In this document: positions 10,194 through 19,724 of the stretch, one piece after another
Layout of the letters: every line of letters starts with the position of its first letter
How positions within the stretch are numbered: position 1 is the first letter of the stretch
From: Gaiellasilicea sp963765705
Lineage (GTDB): Bacteria > Actinomycetota > Thermoleophilia > Gaiellales > Gaiellaceae
Length of the DNA: 64,000 nucleotides
NCBI GenBank assembly: GCA_963765705.1
Contig: CAVXXJ010000002.1
Location: 62,001-126,000, forward strand
Direction: 5' to 3'
Notes under the pieces: generated by a model
Told to the model about the DNA's origin: nothing
Database searches by the model: none
Seen by the model: only the letters and a program-made list of their open reading frames with translations
Program-made: the position numbers and the translations under genes

Positions 10194-11894
10194 CAGAGAA
10201 CCCGTACGACCGCCCCTCCGACCCGGCCAAGCGCCACAGCGCCGCTCTCACCGACGGGCCCGACCGCGCCCCGGCGCGGGCGATGCTGAAAGGGACCGGC
10301 TTCACCGACGAGGATCTCGCGCGCCCGATCGTCGGTGTCGCGACGAGCTGGATCGAGACGATGCCGTGCAACCTGAACCAGCGCGCTCTTGCCCAGCACG
10401 TGAAACGCGGCATTCGGGACGCCGGCGGAACGCCGATGGAGTTCAACACGATCGCCGTCTCGGACGGCGTCTCGATGGGGACCGAGGGGATGCGCGCCTC
10501 GCTCGTGTCGCGCGAGGTGATCGCCGACTCGATCGAGCTCGTCGCGCGCGGGCACATGTTCGACGGCCTCGTCTGCCTCGTCGGCTGCGACAAGACGATC
10601 CCGGCCGCCGTGATGGCGCTGGCGCGGCTCGACCTGCCCGGCCTCGCGCTCTACAACGGCTCGATCGCGCCCGGCCGCTACAAGGGCGCGGACGTCACGA
10701 TCCAGGACGTCTTCGAGGCCGTCGGCGCGCACGCCGCCGGGACGATGAGCGGCGCCGAGGTGCACGCGCTCGAGAGTGTCGCCTGCCCAGGCGCCGGCGC
10801 CTGCGGCGGCCAGTTCACCGCGAACACGATGTCGATGGCACTCGATTTCCTCGGCATCTCCCCGGCCGGCCTGAACGGGATCCCGGCGCTGCATCCGTCC
10901 AAGGAAGAGGCCGCCTACGAGGCCGGCGTGCTCGCGATGAAACTCGTGCGGGACGACCTGCGGCCGTCGCACATCATCACGCGCGAGGCGCTCGACAACG
11001 CCGCCGCGTCGATCGCGGCGAGCGGCGGATCGACGAACGGCGTCCTCCACCTGCTGGCGATCGCGAGCGAGCTCGGCATCCCGTACACGCTCGAGGACTT
11101 CGACGCGGTCGCGGCGCGGACGCCCGTCATCGCGAGCATCAAGCCGGGCGGCCGCTTCGTCGCGACCGACGTGCACGCCGCCGGCGGCGTCGCGCTCGTC
11201 GCGCGGGAGCTGCTGAAGGGCGACCACCTGCTGACGGGGTCGGCGCCGAACGTCGACGGGCGCTCGCTCACGCCAGATCGCCGCCGACGCCGAGGAGACC
11301 GCCGGGCCAGGAGGTCGTCGTCGCGCTCGAGACGCCGCTGAAGGCGACCGGCGGCCTGCGCGTGATCTACGGCAACCTCGCGCCGGACGGCGCGATCGTG
11401 AAGCTCGCCGGCCACGAGCGGCTCATCCACCGGGCCCCGCGCGCGTCTTCGACTCCGAGGAGGACTGCTTCGCGGCGGTCAAGGCGCGCAACGTCCATCC
11501 CGGCGACGTCGTCGTGATCCGCTACGAGGGCCCCGCCGGCGGCCCCGGGATGCGGGAGATGCTGCACGTGACCGCGGCGATCGTCGGCGAAGGGCTCTCG
11601 GACTCGGTCGCGCTCGTCACCGACGGGCGCTTCTCGGGCGCGACGCATGGGTTCATGGTCGGCCACGTCACTCCCGAGGCGTTCCGCGGCGGCCCGCTCG
11701 CCGCGCTCGAGGAGGGGGACACGGTCGTGCTCGACGTCGAGTCGCGCGAGCTGCGCGTCGAGCTCTCCGACGACGAGCTCGACGCCCGGCTCGACGCCTG
11801 GTCGCCGCCTGCGCCGCGCTACGAGACCGGTGTCCTCGCGAAGTACGCGCGGCTCGTCTCCTCGGCCTCGGAGGGCGCCGTCACGCGGCCCTAG
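10190..11894 (+). CDS. ilvD: Dihydroxy-acid dehydratase, frame broken
   Basis: Fe-S enzyme that dehydrates dihydroxy acids in the Val/Ile pathway. Repaired length about 567 aa. Motifs: CNLNQRALAQHVKRG (cluster Cys), LVCLVGCDKTIPAAVMALAR, ACPGAGACGGQFTANTMSMA (cluster Cys), and the C-terminal TDGRFSGATHGFMVGHV. ATG at 10190 overlaps the thrB stop (ATGA). Indels near 11272 and 11304 and around 11437 break the frame in otherwise well conserved sequence. It ends the operon and its stop touches the stop of the convergent cupin gene. Confidence 0.92.
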
Positions 11895-12843
11895 TCAGTC
11901 GTCGGGCTCGCCGTCGCCGTACTCGAGCGACTCGATCCGCCCGATCACGCCGAGCCCGCGCCAGAAGATCTTGTTCGAGCGGGGGTACCAGCACATGTCG
12001 TTCGGCAGCCGCGTGCCGTAGATCAGCATCGTGACGCCGTTCGGCCGGCGCGGAACGCGTGGCTGACGCGAGTCCCGGGCGGCCGTGCGACGACGTGGCC
12101 GGCGCGGATCGGAATGTCCTCGCGCACGCGCCGTCCCGCGCGCCGCGACGACCGGCGAGGGCCAGAGCTCGAGCGTCGCGTCGCCCTCGAGGATGACGAA
12201 GACCTCCTCCTCCTCGGAGTGGCAGTGCGGCACCGAGCCGCGCCCGCCTGGCTCGAGCCGCTCCCAGTGGAAGCCGGCCTGCTCGGAGCGCTCCGTCGTG
12301 GCGAGCGGCGCCGTCGTCGCCGGCCCCCAGGTCCCGTGCTCGACCTCGTCGACGTTGAGGATGTTCGGCGGCCGCTCGGCCGGCTCGCCGTACGCGAGCG
12401 GCGGCGCCTCGGCCTCGCGGTCCCACGGGTCGTCGACACGCCCCTCGACCCACGGCCAGCCGAACCGGACCGCACCCGAGCGAGGCAGCCAGCCGACCTC
12501 CGTCGGGTGCCTCGTGCCGAAGACGAGGTACTCGAGCCCGTCCGGGCCGGCGACGAACGTGTGCTCGAGCTCGTTGGCGCGGTGGATGACGCAATCGCCG
12601 GGGCGCACCTCGTGCACCTGCTCGTCCTGCCAGGCGAGCCCGGAGCCCGAAAGCACGAAGAACACTTCCTCCGAGGCGGTGTGCGAGTGAGGCGGGGTCG
12701 GCAGCTTGCCGGGCGCGACGCGGACCAGGTTGACGCCGACGCCCTTCGTGCCGGCGGCTTCGCCCAGCCGCTGCCAGGTGGCGTCCATCTCACCCTTTGC
12801 GCGGTGGGAACGGCTCGACGTCGTCCCAGTGAACAAGACCCAT
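11895..12843 (-). CDS. Tandem-cupin (bicupin) protein, frame broken
   Basis: About 315 aa after repair, starting with MGLVHWDDVEPF at 12843. Two cupin domains: the first has PTPPHSHTASEEVFFVLSGSG and PGDCVIHRANELEHTFVAG; the second has GSVPHCHSEEEEVFVILEGDA. Each keeps the H-x-H...E metal set of cupin motif 1. The frame is broken near 12797 (an extra A in an A3 run), 12145 and 12060. The first half resembles sugar-isomerase-like or cupin-2 proteins without a known reaction. No substrate can be named. It is downstream of the M14 peptidase gene on the same strand, separated by a strong hairpin. Confidence 0.75.
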
Positions 12844-12937
12844 GGGAGGAATCTAGTAGACGGTGACTCGAGCCATGGCCGTCCGCCGTCCGCGTCTGAC
12901 ACGCTGCCGCCCAGCACCTCGTCCCGCCCCCCCCCCC

Positions 12938-12967
12938 GGGGCGGGGCACCGACAGGCGCCCCGCCCC
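12938..12967. terminator. GC-rich hairpin downstream of the M14 peptidase gene
   Basis: GGGGCGGGGC, a 10-base loop, GCCCCGCCCC: a perfect 10-bp stem lying 10 bases beyond the stop of the minus-strand M14 peptidase gene. No T-run follows; an 11-base C run (12927-12937 on the plus strand) flanks it. Probably a transcript 3'-end structure. The C run is also a likely place for a base-count error. Confidence 0.5.
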
Positions 12968-12976
12968 AGGCACGTG

Positions 12977-15462
12977 TCAGCCGATGATCCTGATCTCCTC
13001 GTGCCGGTAGTTCCTGCCGGGGTCGTCCGGGTCGAAGCCGCGCTCGAAGTTGCCCGCGGTGTCGACCGAGAACCACTTGAAGACCGTCGTCTCGGTCACG
13101 TGGAACGTCTGACCCGGCTCACGGAACTCGGTGGCCTTGTAGCGGGCCGATTGGAGGCTCGGCACGGTGCCGTCCGTGGTGTAGTAGATGTCGGCCGGCT
13201 CGCTCGTCTCGAAGTGGACGTCGACCGGCCCGGTGTACTTGCCCCGTCCGGGGACGAGCTGGGTCTTCGGGCTTGACCCGGTCCTTGCCCCACTCGGCGG
13301 CGATGCGGAACATCTCCATCACGCCGTTGGCGTACTCCATCGTCTCGCTGTGGCCGCTGATGATGTCAGGGTTGCCGACCCACGCGGGCTGGAACGAGCC
13401 GCCCACGAAGTTGCCGGTGGCCGTGTTGTAGACCGAGCCTCCGACCTCCCAGCCGAACGCGAAGATGTCGTAGTTGTTGTAGAGGTCCTCGCGAACGTTG
13501 CCGGCAGACGAGTAGAGCACGTCCGCCGAGCCGCCGACGTTCTCTGGGGTGACAACGGTCTGCCGCTCGGCTTTCACGTGCGACAGGATCCGGCTCGCCG
13601 ATTGCCAGTAGAACGCCTCGTGGCCGAGCGGCGGCCGCGGGGCCACGATCCGGCCGTTGGCGATGTACGCGCCCGGCTGCCAGAAGAGCTGGCCGCCGTT
13701 CGAGTGCACGGACATCATGAACTTGACGTTCGGGAAGGTGTCCGCCAGCCAGATGATGTTCTTGCTCTCCGGCTCGGAGAGCTTCGACGGCCCCTGATAG
13801 GTGTCGCTCGTGCAACTCGTCGACGCGCCGTCATAGCCGTCGAAGCCCGACGCGAAGCGGTAGTTCCGGTTCAGGTCAACGCCCCACGCGTTCCGGTTTC
13901 CCGGATCGGCGCTCGTGTTCGGGCAGTGGTTCGTCATGTTGCGTCGCTGCGAGGCGAAGTTGTACATGCTGTAGTTGTTGCCGTCCGGATTGTTCGACGG
14001 GATCAGGAAGAGGTCGGTGTTGTCGACGATCTTCTTCGTCTCCGGATCCTGCGGATAGTTCTGCACGAGCCGCTCGGCGGCCTCGAGCGTGATCGTCGCC
14101 GGCACCCACTCGCGCGCGTGGTCCTGCGCCTGGATGAGGACGCCGGGCTTGTTGCCGTTGCGGTACTTGCCGATCCGCAGCGCGCGGACCGTGAACGGGC
14201 CGCGGGCGGGGTCGCCCGCCGGAGCGCCCGTGCGCTTCACGCTCAGGAAGTCGGTCAGCGCGACCGTCGTAGCAGTGGGCTGCACGATGCCCGTGCCCGC
14301 GTTGTTGCGGTACGGATGCGAGCGCGCGATCAGCCCGCCCGACTGGGCGAGGATCGCCGCGGCGACCTGGGCCGCCGTGCTCGTGAGCGCGCCTGTGGAG
14401 CCGGTCGCGAGGCTGACGGTGATCGCGTTCCCGAGGACCAGGACCGAGAGCGGCGAGCTCGCCACGCCCGGGTTCACGAAGCGGACGGTGATGTCATTGC
14501 CGCCCTCGATGTCCCCAGGCGGCCGACGTGACGACCACAGCTGCCTGACCCGTGCCGCCGATCGTCGCCTGCGCCTGCCGCTGGTAGCCGTTCGTCTTGT
14601 ACGGCAGCTCGACGATCTCGGCGATCCTCGGATACTGATCCGCGATCTCTACGAAACGCCCGTAGAGCTGCTCCACGGTCTTGTAGTTGTCGACGAAGTC
14701 GTACTTGTAGCCGGGCGTGTCGGTCATCGGCACGACCGGCTCCTCGAGCCAGTCCGAGACGTAGCCGGTGGCGGTGCCCCCGGTGCTGCTCGTGACGCGG
14801 ATCTCGCTCGGCCGGACGGCCACCTTGGCGAGGTTGCGGTGGAACATGTACACGCCGGAGTCGATGAACCGGCTCATGTTCCGGGCCGTACCGAACGGGG
14901 TGCTCGGGCCGGTGTTGTTGGCGAGTTGCATCGTCACCACCGGGTTCGACTGCTGGCCCAGCGTCGTCCGCGCCTCGACGTAGAGGAAGCCCTGGCCCTT
15001 GGTGGTGAAGTAGTCGGCCCGGACGATCCGGACGGTTGCCTCGTGATCCAGAGCGATGAGTGTCTCGAGCGCGCTGAACGCTGAGTCCGACCCGCGCGTC
15101 AGGGCAAAGCTCGTCGGAGCCGCTTCTGCACTCGAGTCCCACCTGAAGCGCTCGGCGTCCGAGATGACCTCCACGCCCATCGTGTCGAGCAGCGCGAGCT
15201 GCTCCTGCGTCACGATCGCGGGCGCCTCGATGCCGGTGGGCACGCGGACGATGTTGTGCTCCACGTCGATTCCCGCGGACGCCGCCGCGTTGAGCTGATC
15301 CGAGCCGTCGAACGACAGCCAGACCGTGCTGAGCGGGTCCGGGGTCTCCAGCGAGGAACGCTCGATGAACGACGCCGGCTCCTCCGCGCTCGCCGGGGCG
15401 CTGACGACGAGGATGCTCCCAACCAGTGCGAGTAGCACGATGCGCAGCTTGGTGCGCGTCAT
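12977..15462 (-). CDS. Exported zinc carboxypeptidase (M14) with inserted module and C-terminal chitobiase-like domain, frame broken
   Basis: About 828 aa after repair. ATG at 15462 has GGGAGG upstream; the signal peptide MTRTKLRIVLLALVGSILVVS ends at an APASA site. Zinc ligands: His and Glu of AQDHAREWVP and the His of MMSVHSNGGQLFW; the catalytic Glu lies in FAFGWEVGGSVYN. Between YKTNGYQRQAQA and RIGKYRNGNKPGVLIQAQ there is an insert of roughly 100 residues (VRFVNPGVASSPLSVLVLGN...STAAQVAAAIL) not normal for M14. The C-terminal part (YTGPVDVHFETSEPADIYYT) looks like a chitobiase/Ig-type domain. Indels near 14510 and 13272. Likely secreted and active on peptides. Confidence 0.8.
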
Positions 15463-15630
15463 CCCGAACCTCCCTCTCCAATCGTTGCTGCCGCCAGCCG
15501 AAGCTCGGGAGCGCACCAGGTCGCGCATCGTGCCCTCAAGCGATCCCACACGGAAGTCGTCGACGGCATCGCACGGCCCCGCCGGGCGAGGCTAACCGGT
15601 GGGCAAGCCGATTTCAAGCCGCCCGCGACG

Positions 15631-16671
15631 CTAGTAGAGGACGAGCCGGTCGCGGTGCACGACCTCGAGCCCGTGCTCCCGGGAGCCGACCTCGCCCGCG
15701 CCGATCGAAGCGATTCCCTTGCCGATCGAGACGCCGCTCGCCGACACCAGCTCGATCGCGTCGCCGGGGACGAAGCCGCCCTCGCATGCCGTCACGCCGA
15801 CGGCGAGCACGCTCGCCCCGGCGGCACGCAGCGCGCGCTCGGCGCCTGCGTCGAGCACCACGCGGCCGCGAGGCTGCTTCCCGTACCTGATCCAGAGCTT
15901 GAATGCGGGCTCGCCTGCGGCGGAGTCACCCTCGAAGCGGGTGCCTCGGCGCTCCCCGGCAACGACCGGGACGAGCACCGTCGCCGCCCGTCCGGAGGCG
16001 ATCACCGTCGGTATGCCGGCTCCCGCGGCCAGCTGCGCGGCTGCGATCTTGCTCCCCATCCCTCCTCGGCCGAGGCCCGTGCCGCGGCCGATCCCCACAC
16101 TCGACGTGAGCGAGCCGTCGTCGAGCAGCTCGGCTCCGGGCGTTCCCGGAGCGCGCGAATAGACGCCGTCGACCTCGGTGAGCAGGACGAGCAGCCGCGC
16201 GCGCGTCAGTACCGCGACCTGGGCCGCCAGGGAGTCGTTGTCCCCGAAGGTGATCTCGTCGGTGGCGGTGGCGTCGTTCTCGTTCACGACCGGGACCGCC
16301 CCGAGCCGGAACAGCGCGTCGAAGGTGTTGCAGACGTTGACGTAGGTCTGCCGGTCGGCCACGTCGGCGGGCGACAGCAGGATCTGCGCCGCCTGCAGGC
16401 CGACGCGCCCGAGCGCCCGCTCCCAGGCCTGCTGCAGCTGAGCCTGGCCGACGGCCGACGCGGCCTGCAGCTGGCGCATCGTCGAAGGTCGCCGCGCGAA
16501 CCCGAGCCGGGGCGCACCGAGCGCGATCGCACCGGAGGAGACGATGCAGACGGAGTGGCCGCCCGCGACGAGCTCGGCCACTTCCTTCGCCCGCGCGGCG
16601 AGCAGCGTGCGCCGCACGGCGCCCGCCGGCGTCGCGACGAGGCTCGAGCCGAGCTTGACGACGATCCTCAT
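15631..16671 (-). CDS. proB: Glutamate 5-kinase
   Basis: First step of proline synthesis. 346 aa: an amino-acid-kinase domain (VVKLGSSLVA, IVSSGAIALGAPRLG, PVVNENDATATDEITFGDNDSLAAQVA, GRGGMGSKIAAA) and a C-terminal PUA domain from about residue 260 (GRVVLDAGAERALRAAG, GFVPGDAIELV). It follows proA by 10 bases on the minus strand, which reverses the common proB-proA order. Proline feedback acts at the kinase in this family. Confidence 0.95.
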   Translation of the reverse strand: MRIVVKLGSSLVATPAGAVRRTLLAARAKEVAELVAGGHSVCIVSSGAIALGAPRLGFARRPSTMRQLQAASAVGQAQLQQAWERALGRVGLQAAQILLSPADVADRQTYVNVCNTFDALFRLGAVPVVNENDATATDEITFGDNDSLAAQVAVLTRARLLVLLTEVDGVYSRAPGTPGAELLDDGSLTSSVGIGRGTGLGRGGMGSKIAAAQLAAGAGIPTVIASGRAATVLVPVVAGERRGTRFEGDSAAGEPAFKLWIRYGKQPRGRVVLDAGAERALRAAGASVLAVGVTACEGGFVPGDAIELVSASGVSIGKGIASIGAGEVGSREHGLEVVHRDRLVLY

Positions 16672-16681
16672 CGACCGCTTG

Positions 16682-17938
16682 TCATCGGCTTTGGGTGGCG
16701 TCGCCGACGACGCGGTACTGGCGCAGCCACAGGTCGCGATACGTGACCGGCCCCCGCGGCCCCGGAGCCCACTCGACGTTGATCCCCGTCTCCGGCGTCC
16801 CTGTCAGCTCGAAGCCGTCCGCGAAGCGCGTGCTCGCGTGCCAGAAGGCCGAGGTGCCCCGGTAGAGCGAGAAGAAGCGCTCGACCGCGTCGGTGTCCTC
16901 GGCGACGATGCCGGCCGCGAGCGCGGAGGTCTCGGTGTTCGCGATCTGCGCGGCCTCCGCCAGGTCGTCGACGACGTCGAGCGTCACCGTCGCCACTCGA
17001 GCCGGGTCGCCGGCCCATTCGTAGCCGATCCGCTCGTCCAACTCGCCGACCGGCACCACGGCCGCCGCACGGGCCGTCCCGACCACCTCGACGCCGCGCC
17101 GCTCGCAGGCGGCGACGAGGTCGGCCGCCAAGCCGGCGGCCTCGCGATCGACGAGGGCGAGGTTGAGCCGGTTGCAGACGCCGAGGCGGTCGAGGCTCGA
17201 GTCGACGATCGCCGTCACGTGCTCCGCGCGCGCGGAGCCGTGGACGTAGAGGACGCCGCCACCCTCGGCGTGGGCCAGGGTGCGAACGCCGTTGTCGGCC
17301 GCGAGACGCGCGAGTGCCGCCGTCGAGGCGCCGCTGCCGCGCAGGATCACGAGCGGGATCCAGCGCGGGAGCGAGACGAGCGTCTCGGCTCCGGAGCGAT
17401 CGGCGGAGCGCACCAGCCCGACTGCACCCCCGTCGATGCCCTCCGCCTCGAGCGCCGGCCGCAGCACCCGGTCGACCATGGTCTCGACGGTCCCGAGTGC
17501 GGCGCCGCCGGTGCGAAGAACGACCGTGTTGAGGCTCTTCAGGACCTGGGCCGCAATGTCGAGAGCGACTCCCGGCCTCGCCTCGAAGTTGGCGCCGATC
17601 GTCCCGACCGGAATGCGCAGCTCGCGCACCTGCAGGCCGTTCGCGAGCGTTCGGCTCGCAATCTCCCGCTCGAGCGGCTCCAGCTCCGCGGTCGTCTCGA
17701 GCTGGCGCGCGAGCGCCGCGACCCGCGACTGGTCGAGCCGCAACCGGTCGAGCGCGCCCTCGTCGAGCGACTCGGCGGCGGCGTCGACGTCTCGCGCGTT
17801 CGCGACGAGCACGTCTGGCGCCCGCTCCTCGAGCAGCCGAGCGGCCCGCCGAAGGGCCGGCCCGACCGCGGCGTCGCTGAGCGACGGCAGTGCGGCGGCA
17901 GCCGCGATCGCTTCGCGCTCTACGAGCTCACGCATCAT
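16682..17938 (-). CDS. proA: Glutamate-5-semialdehyde dehydrogenase (gamma-glutamyl phosphate reductase)
   Basis: Second step of proline synthesis, NADPH-dependent. 418 aa. Motifs: VPVGTIGANFEARPGVALD-type substrate loop (about residue 108), RGSGAS, and the catalytic Cys in SSLDRLGVCNRLN. ATG at 17938 (or 17935). The sequence just upstream on this strand is CAAAGTAAAGC, part of the shared 15-mer motif at 17940-17954, so any binding protein there would sit on the start region of this gene and on the leader of the divergent thrC. Confidence 0.94.
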   Translation of the reverse strand: MMRELVEREAIAAAAALPSLSDAAVGPALRRAARLLEERAPDVLVANARDVDAAAESLDEGALDRLRLDQSRVAALARQLETTAELEPLEREIASRTLANGLQVRELRIPVGTIGANFEARPGVALDIAAQVLKSLNTVVLRTGGAALGTVETMVDRVLRPALEAEGIDGGAVGLVRSADRSGAETLVSLPRWIPLVILRGSGASTAALARLAADNGVRTLAHAEGGGVLYVHGSARAEHVTAIVDSSLDRLGVCNRLNLALVDREAAGLAADLVAACERRGVEVVGTARAAAVVPVGELDERIGYEWAGDPARVATVTLDVVDDLAEAAQIANTETSALAAGIVAEDTDAVERFFSLYRGTSAFWHASTRFADGFELTGTPETGINVEWAPGPRGPVTYRDLWLRQYRVVGDATQSR

Positions 17939-17939
17939 G

Positions 17940-17954
17940 CTTTACTTTGTACAC
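17940..17954. promoter_or_regulatory. CTTTA-CTTTG-TACAC motif (shared 15-mer family)
   Basis: On the minus strand it reads GTGTA-CAAAG-TAAAG. It lies in the proA/thrC divergent region, which is otherwise GC-rich. It matches the consensus built from 1684-1698, 19342-19356, 22785-22799 and 34909-34923. Confidence 0.45.
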
Positions 17955-17990
17955 TGCGAACAGCAGCAAGAGGGCGGGACACGTCCCGCT

Positions 17991-18092
17991 CCGCATCAAG
18001 AGAGGTCGAGGGATCCGGCCCGACGACGCCTCGGCAACCTGCGGCCACGCAAGGTGCCAACCGGCCGAGCAGCCCGCTCGGATCGATGTAGA
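17991..18092 (+). ncRNA. SAM-I (S-box) riboswitch upstream of threonine synthase
   Basis: The aptamer order is complete: P1 strand GCATC, then AAGAGAGG...GAGGGA, GGCCCGACGACGCCTC (P2 with its internal loop), GGCAACC, a P3 stem ACCTGCG/CGCAAGGT, GGTGCCAA, and P4 CCGAGC-AGCCC-GCTCGG before the closing GATG. Only about 25 bases separate it from the ATG at 18118, so the expression platform would act on the AAGGAGAG ribosome site; no terminator is seen downstream. A small hairpin (GCGGGAC-AC-GTCCCGC, 17974-17989) directly precedes it. Confidence 0.88.
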
Positions 18093-18117
18093 GCGACGAG
18101 ACGAAGGAGAGAATCAA

Positions 18118-19341
18118 ATGCCCGCCATCAGCCTACGCTGCCGCAACTGCAGCCACGAGCTCGGCCTCGACGCGGTCGGCGCGTGCGAGAAGTGCTGGGG
18201 CCCGCTCGAGCCCGTGTACGACCTCGACGACCTCCGCTCCACCCTGACACGCGAGACCATCGCGGCCGGCCCGCCGTCCTTGTGGCGCTACGGAGCGCTG
18301 CTGCCGGTGGAGACCCCGGTCGAGCCGAGGCTCCCGCCGGGCCTGACGCCGCTCGTCCAGGCGCCCAGGCTCGCCGAGGCGCTCGGCCTGCGCGAGCTCT
18401 ATCTCAAGCTGGACACGGCGAACCCGACCCACTCGTTCAAGGATCGCGTCGTCGCCGTCGCGTGCGCGAAGGCCCAGGAGCTCGGGCTGCGCACGCTGGC
18501 GTGCTCGTCGACCGGGAACCTCGCCGCCGCGGTGGCGGCGCGGGCCGCCGTCGAAGGGCTCGAAGCCGCGGTCTTCTGCCCCGCGGGGCTCGAACGCGAG
18601 AAGCTGCTGCCCACAGCGGTCTACGGGGCGACGATCTACGAAGTGCTGGGGAGCTACGACGACTGCAGCCGGCTGACCGTCGAGCTCTCCTTCGAGCTCT
18701 CCTCCTGGGCGTTCGTCAACGTCGGCCTGCGCGCCTATTACGCCGAGGGCTCGAAGACACTCGCCTTCGAGATCGCCGAGCAGCTCGGGTGGCGGCTCCC
18801 CGATGCCGTCGTCTGCCCCGTCGCCTCGGGCGCGCTGTTCTCGAAGCTGGGCAGGGGCTTCGGCGAGTTCATCGAGCTCGGCCTGGTCGAGGGCGCGCCG
18901 CCGCGGCTGATCGGCGCTCAGGCGCAGGGCTGCGACCCGGTGGCCGCCGCCTTCCGCGAGGAGCGGCCGGTGACGCCGGTGCGCCCGCAGACGACTGCCA
19001 GCTCGCTCGCGATCGGAAACCCCGCCGACGGCGACCACGCGTTGGCCACGGCGCGCGCCTCCGGCGGCTCGATCCACTCGGTGCCGGAGGACGAGATCGG
19101 CGCGAACATGGTCCTGCTCGCCGAGAGCTCAGGTGTCTTCGGCGAGGCGGCCGCCGGAATCTGCCTCGGCGCGCTCCGCGAGGCGATCGGCCGGGGAACC
19201 GTCTCCGCGGACGACTGCGTCGTCCTCTGTGTCACCGGCGACGGGTTGAAGACGCCCGGTCCGGTGGCCGACCGGGTCACCTCGATCGAGATCGAGGCGG
19301 ACGCCGATGCGCTGCTCGACCAACTCGGGGTCGCCGTATAA
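18118..19341 (+). CDS. Threonine synthase-like PLP enzyme with N-terminal zinc ribbon, SAM-riboswitch controlled
   Basis: 407 aa. It starts with a zinc-ribbon-like segment (LRCRNCSHELGLDAVGACEKCWGPL, residues 6-30; CxxC...CxxC), then the PLP enzyme core: TPLVQAPRLAEALG, PLP lysine in ANPTHSFKDRVVAVA (about residue 107), SSTGNLAAAVAARAA, and the substrate-loop region VASGALFSKLGRGF. ATG at 18118 with AAGGAG nine bases upstream. Annotated by family as threonine synthase, but SAM control is more typical of methionine or sulfur genes, and a separate hom-thrC-thrB operon exists, so another product from O-phosphohomoserine is possible. The gene at 1-1070 is its close paralogue. Confidence 0.85.
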   Translation: MPAISLRCRNCSHELGLDAVGACEKCWGPLEPVYDLDDLRSTLTRETIAAGPPSLWRYGALLPVETPVEPRLPPGLTPLVQAPRLAEALGLRELYLKLDTANPTHSFKDRVVAVACAKAQELGLRTLACSSTGNLAAAVAARAAVEGLEAAVFCPAGLEREKLLPTAVYGATIYEVLGSYDDCSRLTVELSFELSSWAFVNVGLRAYYAEGSKTLAFEIAEQLGWRLPDAVVCPVASGALFSKLGRGFGEFIELGLVEGAPPRLIGAQAQGCDPVAAAFREERPVTPVRPQTTASSLAIGNPADGDHALATARASGGSIHSVPEDEIGANMVLLAESSGVFGEAAAGICLGALREAIGRGTVSADDCVVLCVTGDGLKTPGPVADRVTSIEIEADADALLDQLGVAV

Positions 19342-19356
19342 CTTTACTTTCTACAT
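19342..19356. promoter_or_regulatory. CTTTA-CTTTC-TACAT motif (shared 15-mer family)
   Basis: Reverse strand ATGTA-GAAAG-TAAAG. It begins directly after the thrC stop codon and lies 24 bases before the chorismate mutase start; GATAGT at 19365-19370 could serve as a -10. It suggests that aroQ-leuB has its own controlled promoter. Confidence 0.4.
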
Positions 19357-19379
19357 CGCAAGCGATAGTCTCGGGAGAG

Positions 19380-19724
19380 GTGCGCAACCCGTATCCCCCG
19401 AGTGACAGCACCCAGCTCGGGGCGGCGGCAGCATCAGCCGAGGCAGCCGCCGCCCCGGGCTCCCCTGACCGGCTGGAGCAGCTTCGCGAACTGATCGCCG
19501 AGAACGATCGCGCCACCGTGCGGCTGCTCAACCGCCGGCTCCAGCTCGTCGCCGAGATCTGGCGCGAGAAGGACGCGAGCGGGCTCCCCCACGCCGATCC
19601 CGAGCGCGAGCGCGCGCTCCTGCAGCACCTGGAGGAGGCGAACGACGGTCCGCTCTCGCAAGCGGGCCTGAGCGCCTTCCACGGCGTCCTGCTCTCGCTG
19701 ACGAAGCAGGAGCTCGGCCGCTGA
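19380..19724 (+). CDS. Chorismate mutase, AroQ (type II) class
   Basis: Converts chorismate to prephenate for Phe/Tyr. 114 aa from GTG at 19380; the first 28 residues are Ala/Pro-rich and disordered-looking. The AroQ helix bundle is RLEQLRELIAENDRATVRLLNRRLQLVAEIW (about 29-59), with the active-site-like RRLQLVAEIWREK and then HADPERERALLQHLEEAN. The stop overlaps the leuB start by one base, coupling an aromatic to a leucine gene. No prephenate dehydratase is fused or adjacent. Confidence 0.85.
   Translation: MRNPYPPSDSTQLGAAAASAEAAAAPGSPDRLEQLRELIAENDRATVRLLNRRLQLVAEIWREKDASGLPHADPERERALLQHLEEANDGPLSQAGLSAFHGVLLSLTKQELGR

Noticed and set aside
12927..12937. 11-base C run as a phase-variable tract
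   Set aside because: It lies in a non-coding spacer next to a terminator-like hairpin, so length change would not alter a product; possibly also a base-call error.
17941..17956. TTTACTTTGTACACT as a complete promoter for thrC
   Set aside because: TACACT could be a -10, but no -35-like hexamer lies 16-18 bases upstream; the sequence fits the shared regulatory motif better.
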